This document shows positions 1 to 5,819 of a stretch of 13,242 nucleotides of DNA, piece by piece. The notes below the pieces were generated by a model that did not search any database, had not been told where the DNA came from, and worked only from the letters and a program-made list of their open reading frames with translations. The stretch lies in assembly GCA_902782625.1 (NCBI GenBank), contig CACZNZ010000269.1, positions 1 through 13,242 on the forward strand. Direction: 5' to 3'. Source of the stretch: an uncultured Lachnospiraceae bacterium. Its GTDB lineage: Bacteria > Bacillota > Clostridia > Lachnospirales > Lachnospiraceae. Within the stretch, counting starts at the first letter, position 1, and the number at the start of each line of letters is the position of its first letter. A program made the translations under genes and the position numbers.

Positions 1-959
1 ATCAGATTGTGCGCCCGAAGCGCAAGTATGATATTATGCTGGATCTCAAGATTCTCCGGATCGGCAAGGTTGCTGATATGGAAGAACTGTTCCACTTTCT
101 TGACACCTTCCGTCGTCAGCATAACCTGTTTTTCTTTTTCATTGACAAGGAAATCTCCGTCCTCCTCGATATCGATACCCATGATGGCATCCATCTTGGA
201 AATCTCTCCGTCAGAAGATCCCTTTTGCATCTGTCTTGCAAGAACATCACAGGCACGGTACAGATCCGTGGATTTCCCACTCTGACCGGAAATGATCAAC
301 GGTGTTCTTGCCTCATCAATCAGGACAGAGTCCACCTCATCGACGATAGCGTAATGAAGGTCTCTCTGAACAAGATCCTTCTTGAAAATAACCATATTAT
401 CTCTAAGATAATCAAAGCCAAGCTCATTATTCGTGATATAAGTGATATCACAATTATAAGCTGCCTGTCTTTCCTCATTATTATAGCTGTTTAAGATCAC
501 GCCGACTTTTAACCCAAGCAATTCATGGACCTTGCCCATCCACTCAGCATCACGCTTTGCAAGATAGTCATTGACCGTTACAATATGAACGCCTTTTCCT
601 TCTAATGCATTCAGATAAGCCGGCAGTGTCGATACAAGTGTCTTTCCTTCACCGGTCTTCATCTCGGCAATACGTCCCTGATGAAGAATGATGCCGCCCA
701 TCAGCTGAACACGGTAAGGTTTCAGACCAATAGCACGGTGTGCTGCCTCTCTGACTGCTGCGAATGCATCCACCAGAATATCATCAAGAGTCTCACCCTG
801 GGCAAGACGTTCTTTGAATTCGTCAGTTTTAGCCCGAAGCTGCTCATCCGTCAGTTCCTGCATCTTAGAATCAAGTGCCTCGATCGCATCCACCAGTTTG
901 GTAATCCTGCGGATCTCTTTCTGACTTTTTGATCCGAAAACTATATCTGCTAATCCCAT
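1..959 (-). CDS. secA: SecA preprotein translocase ATPase, N-terminal part (runs off the left edge)
   Basis: SecA is the cytoplasmic ATPase motor that drives unfolded preproteins through the SecYEG channel. The first 319 codons are visible; the family is usually 800-900 residues, so the C-terminal half lies outside the window and nothing suggests a broken gene. The N-terminus [10 protein letters not shown] is followed by a helical segment, then nucleotide-binding domain 1 with Walker A TGEGKT at residues 102-107, [11 protein letters not shown] at about 127-137, and Walker B DEVD at 207-210 followed by [11 protein letters not shown]. The preprotein cross-linking domain begins at about residue 225. 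The ATG at 959 has a near-perfect ribosome binding site (TGGAGG) seven bases upstream and a promoter 60-90 bp upstream. hpf lies immediately upstream on the same strand, an arrangement common in Firmicutes, but the two are separated by a terminator and two palindromes. Identification is secure from the motifs. Confidence 0.97.
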   Translation of the reverse strand, partial: MGLADIVFGSKSQKEIRRITKLVDAIEALDSKMQELTDEQLRAKTDEFKERLAQGETLDDILVDAFAAVREAAHRAIGLKPYRVQLMGGIILHQGRIAEMKTGEGKTLVSTLPAYLNALEGKGVHIVTVNDYLAKRDAEWMGKVHELLGLKVGVILNSYNNEERQAAYNCDITYITNNELGFDYLRDNMVIFKKDLVQRDLHYAIVDEVDSVLIDEARTPLIISGQSGKSTDLYRACDVLARQMQKGSSDGEISKMDAIMGIDIEEDGDFLVNEKEKQVMLTTEGVKKVEQFFHISNLADPENLEIQHNIILALRAHNL

Positions 960-1020
960 ATTAACCTCCACTATGGTCTTATAATCTTATTGTTGTATTT
1001 CATAAAGACATACAAATCAT

Positions 1021-1049
1021 ATTGTAACATTGATAGACTTTCATTTCAA
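1021..1049 (-). promoter_or_regulatory. secA promoter (sigma-A type)
   Basis: On the minus strand, -35 TTGAAA (1049-1044) and -10 TACAAT (1026-1021) are separated by exactly 17 bp. Transcription would start near 1014 and give a leader of about 55 nt before the secA ATG. The stretch is AT-rich, with runs of A just upstream of the -35 that could act as an UP element. This is inference from consensus matching only. Confidence 0.65.
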
Positions 1050-1094
1050 GAAATTTCAATAAAGAATAATCTTTAGATATTCTTTCAAACTTTT

Positions 1095-1257
1095 AGCAGA
1101 CATTGAATCAGACCTTCCTGCGTTTGCTGTTTCGGTTCGCGCGCTGATACTCCGTCATTCGCGCGAACTCGCTAACGCTCGGACAAGCGCTCGCTGACGG
1201 AGCTAGCGCAAACCTCAACCACGCAAACGCTGCAGATGGTCTGATTCAATGGCTGCT
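1095..1257. repeat. Palindromic intergenic element 1 (long imperfect hairpin)
   Basis: This is an imperfect inverted repeat of about 163 bp. The outer arms, 1101-1114 and 1238-1251, are 14-bp perfect complements (CATTGAATCAGACC) and extend by 5 bp after one mismatch (1095-1099 with 1253-1257). Further in, GCGTTTGC 1120-1127 pairs with 1223-1230, GCGCT 1141-1145 with 1205-1209, and CTCCGTCA 1150-1157 with 1195-1202. The apex is rich in CGCTCG-like words. It has no open reading frame of note and is richer in GC than its AT-rich flanks. It sits about 45 bp upstream of the secA -35 box. The form is that of a dispersed palindromic repeat or a MITE-like element with no coding capacity. No target-site duplication is obvious. 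Copy number elsewhere in the genome is unknown. Confidence 0.75.
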
Positions 1258-1418
1258 GTCCCTTTACCCTGTAGTTTAGAAAAAAACCTTGCAGATTCCC
1301 TGTATTAATACTGAGATTCTACACTTGGTCCTACAGTCTCTATTGTGTTACTTCAGCCAATGTCTGACTTAGGAATCATATCTTGTCCGCCTTCTTCATT
1401 TGTGAATAAAAGCCGGCC
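1258..1418. other. Intergenic spacer between the two palindromes, nothing recognised
   Basis: This is about 160 bp of unremarkable sequence between the two palindromic elements. I see no promoter with both boxes, no ribosome binding site followed by an open frame, and no hairpin with a T-run. A short CCTTCTTC at 1390-1397 is complementary to GAAGAAGG at 1421-1428 in the left arm of element 2, so a small alternative hairpin could compete with the long one. Confidence 0.5.
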
Positions 1419-1613
1419 GGGAAGAAGGAGTTATCGGGCAGATGCTTCTATGAGGAAACAGAAACTGCTTACAGCGAGTACAATCCGTTGTGGGCTCTGC
1501 GACGTCGTCCGAACGAAGTGAGTTTTGGAGCAGAGCCCCTTTAGAAACGGATTGTACGAGAGTTTAAGCAGTCTGTTTCCGAAATCTGTATCTTCCCGAT
1601 AACTCCTTCTCCC
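1419..1613. repeat. Palindromic intergenic element 2 (long imperfect hairpin)
   Basis: This is an imperfect inverted repeat of about 195 bp. AGAAGGAGTTATCGGG at 1423-1438 is exactly complementary to 1595-1610. Moving inward, complementary blocks recur in register: CAGAT with ATCTG, GGAAACAGA with TCTGTTTCC, CTGCTTA with TAAGCAG, GTACAATCCGTT with AACGGATTGTAC, and GGCTCTGC (1493-1500) with GCAGAGCC (1530-1537). The loop is about 29 nt and contains a CGAACGAAGTGAG word. It lies just beyond the hpf terminator and resembles element 1 in design and apical motif but not in arm sequence. A 90-codon minus-strand frame crosses it, but that frame is almost entirely repeat sequence and is not called as a gene. 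Confidence 0.8.
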
Positions 1614-1639
1614 TAGGCACTCTTTGATACAAATGAAAG

Positions 1640-1676
1640 AAAGGACTGCCGCTTTTTTACTGCGACAGTCCTTTTT
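1640..1676 (-). terminator. Rho-independent terminator of hpf
   Basis: Read on the minus strand, about 30 bp after the hpf stop, AAAGGACTGTCGC pairs with GCGGCAGTCCTTT through a 9-nt loop, with a single G-U wobble that is a mismatch if read on the plus strand. It is followed by TTTCTTTC. The wobble and position favour termination of minus-strand hpf transcripts. A weaker plus-strand activity is possible because T5 also follows on that strand. Confidence 0.8.
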
Positions 1677-1706
1677 ATAATAAGCTCTATCATGCCGGTT
1701 CAAATT

Positions 1707-2234
1707 CTAGAATTCCGGCTCAATCAGACCGTAGGTCTTGTCTTTTCTCTTATATACGACATTGACTTCAAAAGTATCTGCATTACGGAAAACGAAAAAG
1801 CTGTGTCCTAAGAGTTCCATCTGCACACATGCCTCCTCGACATCCATCGGTTTGATCGCAAATCTTTTGCTTCTGGTGATCGTCACTGTCTCATGATTAT
1901 CGATCTCTTCCTCCATGAAGGCCTCTGTAAATGTACCGCTTCCTTTTCCATGGGAAGAAATCTTGGTCTTATATTTGCGGATCATCCTCTCAAGCACATC
2001 AACAGCCATGTCGATGGACGCATACATATCTGTGCTGGTCTGCTCTGCACGCAGAATATTCCTTTTCATAGGAATCGTTGCTTCCACTGTCTGATTCTCT
2101 CTCTCCACACTCAATGTGACCTGAACTTCCGTATCCGGAGCAAAAAACTTGTTTAGTTTTTCGAACTTGTCATGTATAGCCTGCTTCAGGCTTTCAGAAA
2201 CCTCCAGATTCTTTCCGTAAATAATATAACGCAT
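1707..2234 (-). CDS. hpf: Ribosome hibernation-promoting factor, long form
   Basis: Long-form HPF binds the 30S decoding region in stationary phase or stress and pairs ribosomes into inactive 100S dimers. At 175 residues it has the usual length of the long form. Residues 1-95 form the RaiA/YfiA-type ribosome-binding domain (MRYIIYGKNLEVSESLKQAI at the start, a basic stretch around RMIRKYKTKI). Residues 96-115 form a variable acidic linker. Residues 117-175 form the C-terminal dimerisation domain (RSKRFAIKPMDVEEACVQME, LLGHSFFVFRNAD, then VVYKRKDKTYGLIEPE), which is strongly conserved in Firmicutes. The ATG at 2234 has AAAGGAG about nine bases upstream. It has its own promoter and terminator, so it is probably a single-gene transcript despite its position next to secA. 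I see no sigma-B or other alternative promoter, although HPF is often stress-controlled. Confidence 0.97.
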   Translation of the reverse strand: MRYIIYGKNLEVSESLKQAIHDKFEKLNKFFAPDTEVQVTLSVERENQTVEATIPMKRNILRAEQTSTDMYASIDMAVDVLERMIRKYKTKISSHGKGSGTFTEAFMEEEIDNHETVTITRSKRFAIKPMDVEEACVQMELLGHSFFVFRNADTFEVNVVYKRKDKTYGLIEPEF

Positions 2235-2295
2235 AGGATCACACTCCTTTATATTAGATTAAAAGATACCGGCCAGGCCGATTCTTTTCATCTCT

Positions 2296-2324
2296 ATTAT
2301 ACCAATGATCAGACAATATAGCAA
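2296..2324 (-). promoter_or_regulatory. hpf promoter (extended -10)
   Basis: On the minus strand, -35 TTGCTA (2324-2319), a 17-bp spacer and -10 TATAAT (2301-2296) are preceded by TGG, giving an extended -10. The expected start point is near 2289, about 55 nt before the hpf ATG. The promoter begins about 15 bp after the stop codon of the upstream lipoprotein gene, and no terminator is seen between them, so read-through from upstream is also possible. Confidence 0.8.
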
Positions 2325-2339
2325 TGGTTTCCTTGGAGT

Positions 2340-3401
2340 TTACTGATCAAAAGACCAACTTCCGTCATCGTTTTTCACGCCGGAAATCGTATCTTCGCCA
2401 TCCTCTGAGATGAGGATCTTTTTCTTGTTGCCATCGTCGTCTGTTTTCGTAAAACTGTAATAATCCCTGTTTCCTACCGTCTCTTTTCCGTCAAAAGAAT
2501 ACTCTCCGTCACCGTACTCATCTTTTGCTTCTTTCAAGGCTTCTTCCTGGGAAATCAGGGCTGCATCATCATTCTGATCGTAATCATTTGCAGTCTCTTC
2601 ATTCTCTATATCATCTGCATCATTGTCATCTTCTTCGTCATAATCAGGTGTCTCTGTTTGGGAAGAGTTTTTATTGTCATCATCAAAATCGAGTTCTCCC
2701 TCATCGGAGGAGCTGAATTCTGCCACAGAATAGTAGAACTGATTGTTTTCTCCTTCAAACTCGGATGGAACAAGAACGATCTCATAGTTCCCTTCTTTCT
2801 CTCCATCTTTATCAAGAAGAACGGCCGTCAGTCTATAGGAATTGCCCTCTTTTTTACAGGAACTAATCTCTACTCGCGAGCTGACGTTTCCTTTAACAAA
2901 ACCTACCCGGTCGCTTTCATCATCTCTGGTGACATAGTCGCTTTTCTCCGGGATATCCGGCGCTTCCATATCGGTCCCGTAAGAAGCGTACAGCGCTGAA
3001 GCATACATTGCGTAAACATTTTCACTGATATAATAAAACCCGTCCTTTTCCTCTGCATCGCCGACAGAAGTCTCATTCTCCATCAGAGAGGTGAGAACGG
3101 CCATGGAATAGAAGAAGGAATCCGCATCTTTAGACTCTGTGTCTGTGCCGTAATACGAGAGTTTCTTGGCATGATTCTGTGCCATCAGGGCATGGATGAC
3201 ATATTCCATATTCTCAAAATGTTCCGGTACCTCAGCATTATTCTGAGTTTCTGTCGTTGCCTCTTCCGGCACTGTTGTCGTAGACTCTGCATTTGTCACA
3301 CTTTTTTTCATCGGCTGCTCATCTCTTGCTCTGATTCCGCATCCACACAGGCATCCGAGAAGTGCTGACGTCAATACTATACTTCCAATTATCTTTTTCA
3401 T
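2340..3401 (-). CDS. Uncharacterised acidic lipoprotein
   Basis: I do not recognise the family. The N-terminus (MKKIIGSIVLTSALLGC) is a type II signal peptide with candidate lipobox cysteines at 17 (LLGC) and 21 (LCGC), so the protein should be tethered to the outer face of the membrane. Residues 25-60 form a Thr/Glu-rich spacer. Residues 61-230 look folded, with a helix-prone part rich in Tyr, Met and Ala (about 62-145) and a beta-prone part (165-228). Residues 233-280 form a very acidic, Asp/Glu/Asn-rich linker. The final ~70 residues start ISQEEALKEAKDEYG and continue with alternating strands, loosely like a PepSY-type unit; that is a guess. The ATG has an excellent ribosome binding site (AGGAGG, seven-base spacing). 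The gene follows alaX by 31 bp and is likely co-transcribed. The length is intact at 353 residues. Substrate and role are unknown. Confidence 0.88.
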   Translation of the reverse strand: MKKIIGSIVLTSALLGCLCGCGIRARDEQPMKKSVTNAESTTTVPEEATTETQNNAEVPEHFENMEYVIHALMAQNHAKKLSYYGTDTESKDADSFFYSMAVLTSLMENETSVGDAEEKDGFYYISENVYAMYASALYASYGTDMEAPDIPEKSDYVTRDDESDRVGFVKGNVSSRVEISSCKKEGNSYRLTAVLLDKDGEKEGNYEIVLVPSEFEGENNQFYYSVAEFSSSDEGELDFDDDNKNSSQTETPDYDEEDDNDADDIENEETANDYDQNDDAALISQEEALKEAKDEYGDGEYSFDGKETVGNRDYYSFTKTDDDGNKKKILISEDGEDTISGVKNDDGSWSFDQ

Positions 3402-3432
3402 GATAATCCCTCCTTTGCCTCCTTACCATACT

Positions 3433-4608
3433 CTATGCATCGAAAATTGTAAACTTTTCTTCTTTACAGAAATTTGCAATCGTCTCTCTTTCATTCTTTA
3501 CCATTCCCTGAACAAAAAATGGTTTGCCTCCGCCTTTTCCTCCAAGGCGCTCTCTGATTGATGCCGCAAGAGATCTTACATCCCCGTCACGTTCTCCGGC
3601 GGCAAACCGGTACCCTTCTTCGTCATCACCGGAAAACAGCAGGGCTTTTCCGCCACAGGATGAGAGAATGGTATCGATACAGTGCTGGATCGCCCCGGGA
3701 GCCATAGCCCGGGTGATGACAGCCACATCTCCTTTTCCTGCACATTCCGAAGCGAGGCAGTCATAGTATCTTTGTTCTGCCTGCATCAGTTCTCCCCGAA
3801 GTCTGTAGTTTTCCGCAAACAACTTCTCAAGAGCCTGGACAGATTCATCCGGTTTAACAGACAGACGTACGGATACTTTGCTGTTTTGTTCAAAATGTGT
3901 ATTGAGATAACGAAGGGCTCTTCCTCCGCAAAGCATCTCGATTCTCACTCCTTCATGGAATTTACGGACACTGACGATCTTAACCAGCCCGATTTCTCCT
4001 GTATGTCTGACATGCAGACCACAGCAGGCACACAGATCACCGCCCGGGAAAGAAACAATCCTCACATCGCCGGTCAGTTCTTTTTTGCTGCGATAAGGCA
4101 TATTCTCCAGTTCCTGAGGTGTTGGGTACAGGACCTGTGACGGGTGGTTCTCCCAGATATACTGATTCACCCTTTGTTCGATACCTGAAATATCCGTCTC
4201 ATGAAGCGGTCCGGACAGATCTATGGTAATCATCTCTTCCCCCATGTGAAAGCCGACATTATCATAGCCGAACATTTCATGGATGATCCCGCTTACCAGA
4301 TGTTCTCCGGAATGCTGCTGCATCAAATCAAAACGGCGGTCCCAGTCGATCTTTCCCTGCACAAAACTTCCCGTCTCCAGAGGTCCTTCCGTAATATGAA
4401 CGACGGTCTCCCCTTCTTCTCTGACATCCTTGACCTTCGTTTCGCCAAGCACGCCGTGGTCAGCGGGCTGTCCGCCACCTTCGGGATAGAAAGCCGTCCT
4501 GTCTAAGATGACGGACCAGCCTTCCTTTGTTAATTCGCAGGACAGAACCTTTGCCTCAAATTCTTTCGTCATTACATCTTCATAATATAATCGTCTTGTC
4601 TGCATCAT
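3433..4608 (-). CDS. alaX: Alanyl-tRNA editing protein, long AlaX type with DHHA1 domain
   Basis: This is a free-standing homologue of the editing half of alanyl-tRNA synthetase. The family hydrolyses Ser-tRNA(Ala) or Gly-tRNA(Ala) in trans in the cytoplasm, preventing mistranslation at alanine codons. Residues 1-90 match the small N-terminal barrel of the family, with the signature RTAFYPEGGGQPADHG at 37-52. The zinc site is complete: H99 and H103 (QQHSGEHL), then C195 and H199 (CCGLHV). Residues 255-285 look like a helical or coiled-coil connector. Residues 290-391 form a DHHA1/C-Ala-like domain ending with the glycine-rich GGKGGGKPFFVQG at 356-368. No aminoacylation domain is present and the length (391) is normal for the long AlaX class. 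The gene starts with two ATG codons (4608 and 4605), with a modest GGAAG site seven bases upstream of the first. A strong terminator lies just upstream and no clear promoter was found. Confidence 0.93.
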   Translation of the reverse strand: MMQTRRLYYEDVMTKEFEAKVLSCELTKEGWSVILDRTAFYPEGGGQPADHGVLGETKVKDVREEGETVVHITEGPLETGSFVQGKIDWDRRFDLMQQHSGEHLVSGIIHEMFGYDNVGFHMGEEMITIDLSGPLHETDISGIEQRVNQYIWENHPSQVLYPTPQELENMPYRSKKELTGDVRIVSFPGGDLCACCGLHVRHTGEIGLVKIVSVRKFHEGVRIEMLCGGRALRYLNTHFEQNSKVSVRLSVKPDESVQALEKLFAENYRLRGELMQAEQRYYDCLASECAGKGDVAVITRAMAPGAIQHCIDTILSSCGGKALLFSGDDEEGYRFAAGERDGDVRSLAASIRERLGGKGGGKPFFVQGMVKNERETIANFCKEEKFTIFDA

Positions 4609-4635
4609 TTTCTTTCTTCCAATTCTTAATATCCC

Positions 4636-4676
4636 GAAAAACGGACCGCTGCCTTTTCGAGGCCCCGGTCCGTTCC
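4636..4676 (-). terminator. Rho-independent terminator after the membrane protein gene
   Basis: On the minus strand the stem AACGGACCG...CGGTCCGTT is extended inward by GGGCC/GGCAG with one imperfection, has a TCGAAAA loop, and is followed by TTTTT. It begins within a few bases of the stop codon at 4680. A T-rich run also follows on the plus strand, so the element is structurally bidirectional, but no plus-strand gene needs it. It ends about 28 bp before the alaX start. Confidence 0.9.
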
Positions 4677-4679
4677 TTT

Positions 4680-5747
4680 TTATTTTTTCTTCTTTTCTTC
4701 CGGTTTCACATAGAGAGTGAGATCAGATTCAGGATTCTGCGTCTGAATCTGGAATTCACTGAACTCCGTCTTGGCATCTTCATCGAGATATATTTTATAT
4801 CCTTTGTGTTCAAACATCATGAAATAGACATCCTTAGGGAATTTAAAGGAATATTTCTTTCCGTTTTCCCCATTGTAATCGGAGTATACAGTCACTTCTC
4901 TTTTGTTTTTCTTCTTCTGGATTGCCGAGAAGAATTTCGGCATTTTATCTTTCGTATCAAACTCTACGGAATAACTGTAGAACACCTCATCATCCACACG
5001 CTCTTCCTCGGAAGTGACGATCTTTGTCTCATTGTCAAGAGTCAGGACTTTCTCCACTTCCTTGCCAGCTTCAAAACCGTAGAGGGTCGAGTAGTCATCC
5101 CCTTCTTTGATTTCGTGGATCAGCTTGATGGTTGTGGTCTTTTCTCTTTCCTTACTGTTGTCGATCGTATCGGAAGAATCTCCCTGATAGATATCCTCTT
5201 CAATAGATCCGATTCCCTGCGTCTTGTAATCGTCGCCAATCAGGCCGTAATAGTAGGAAAATCCTTCTTTATTACGGTACAGCTCTCCTTCATTGATCAC
5301 TTCTTTGTAATCATCATCGGAGTCTTCTTTCTTCAGATATGAGAAATACTCTCCGCTTTCTAACTTCCTGACCTGTCTGGTTGTGGTATATCCCTGTCCT
5401 TCTTTCAGGTGGGAACAGAATCTGGTGATAGTCACATTCTTGTGGTCTTTTAACAGCGCCTCAAGATTGTTTGCCTCATTGATCTCCTCAATGGCTTTGA
5501 CATTAACTTCATTATGATGGAGAAGCCCGATGCTTACAGCAACAAGAATGATCGCAGTGATAACCAGACTGATTCCCAGGATCTTCCAGAACCACGGTTT
5601 CCTCCGGCGTTTCCGGACCATCACATTGCGATCCACATCATAGCCCTGATATTTTTTTGTCGGTTTCCTTCTGACGGGCCGGGAAGCATCTCCGGCAGGA
5701 CGCCTGGTATTTCTCACCGGTCTTTGATTTGGTTTATTCTCACTCAT
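4680..5747 (-). CDS. Uncharacterised single-pass membrane protein with basic cytoplasmic tail
   Basis: I do not recognise the family. Residues 1-51 are strongly basic and proline-rich (RRPAGDASRPVRRK, then VRKRRRKPW). Residues 53-76 are a clear transmembrane helix (FWKILGISLVITAIILVAVS). The charge distribution predicts the tail inside and residues 77-355 outside. The outer part opens with a helix-prone EEINEANNLEALLKDHKNV and is then dominated by alternating strands rich in Tyr, Lys, Asp and Glu, with repeated phrases such as EGxxYxT/S around 116-121 and 215-220; it ends in a lysine run (PEEKKKK). This layout fits a cell-surface or envelope-associated protein rather than an enzyme; I see no catalytic motif. 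The ATG at 5747 has AAGGAAA nine bases upstream. The gene has its own promoter after polC and its own terminator, so it is probably monocistronic. Confidence 0.87.
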   Translation of the reverse strand: MSENKPNQRPVRNTRRPAGDASRPVRRKPTKKYQGYDVDRNVMVRKRRRKPWFWKILGISLVITAIILVAVSIGLLHHNEVNVKAIEEINEANNLEALLKDHKNVTITRFCSHLKEGQGYTTTRQVRKLESGEYFSYLKKEDSDDDYKEVINEGELYRNKEGFSYYYGLIGDDYKTQGIGSIEEDIYQGDSSDTIDNSKEREKTTTIKLIHEIKEGDDYSTLYGFEAGKEVEKVLTLDNETKIVTSEEERVDDEVFYSYSVEFDTKDKMPKFFSAIQKKKNKREVTVYSDYNGENGKKYSFKFPKDVYFMMFEHKGYKIYLDEDAKTEFSEFQIQTQNPESDLTLYVKPEEKKKK

Positions 5748-5786
5748 GTCGGATGATTTCCTTTCTTTTCAAGAATACATATGACC

Positions 5787-5816
5787 ATTATAGACCATTA
5801 TCCCCAGATAATGCAA
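5787..5816 (-). promoter_or_regulatory. Promoter of the membrane protein gene, with a dyad in the spacer
   Basis: On the minus strand, -35 TTGCAT (5816-5811), an 18-bp spacer and -10 TATAAT (5792-5787) begin four bases beyond the polC stop codon. The spacer holds a 6-bp inverted repeat (ATTATC, four bases, GATAAT; 5797-5812) that overlaps the edge of the -35. The -10 lies within a nearly exact direct repeat of ATAATGGTC. The dyad could be an operator; no regulator can be named. Confidence 0.7.
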
Positions 5817-5819
5817 GTG

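Noticed and set aside
1431..1703. Minus-strand open frame of 90 codons
   Set aside because: It consists mostly of palindromic element 2 plus the hpf terminator, has no ribosome binding site at a sensible distance and an unnatural composition. It would also start between the hpf stop and its terminator.
2270..2280. CGGCCAGGCCG palindrome in the hpf leader
   Set aside because: The stem can only form with a loop of one to five bases and three to five pairs, and no T-run follows; it is too small to call a terminator or regulatory structure.
4527..5342. Plus-strand open frame of 271 codons opposite the membrane protein gene
   Set aside because: It is rich in Phe, Leu, Ile and Arg as expected for the antisense of a Lys/Glu/Asp-rich gene, crosses the terminator and the end of alaX, and has no ribosome binding site.
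5797..5812. ATTATC-GATAAT hairpin as a polC terminator
   Set aside because: A six-pair AT-rich stem with no T-run is too weak; it is better noted as a dyad in the next promoter. No convincing polC terminator was found.
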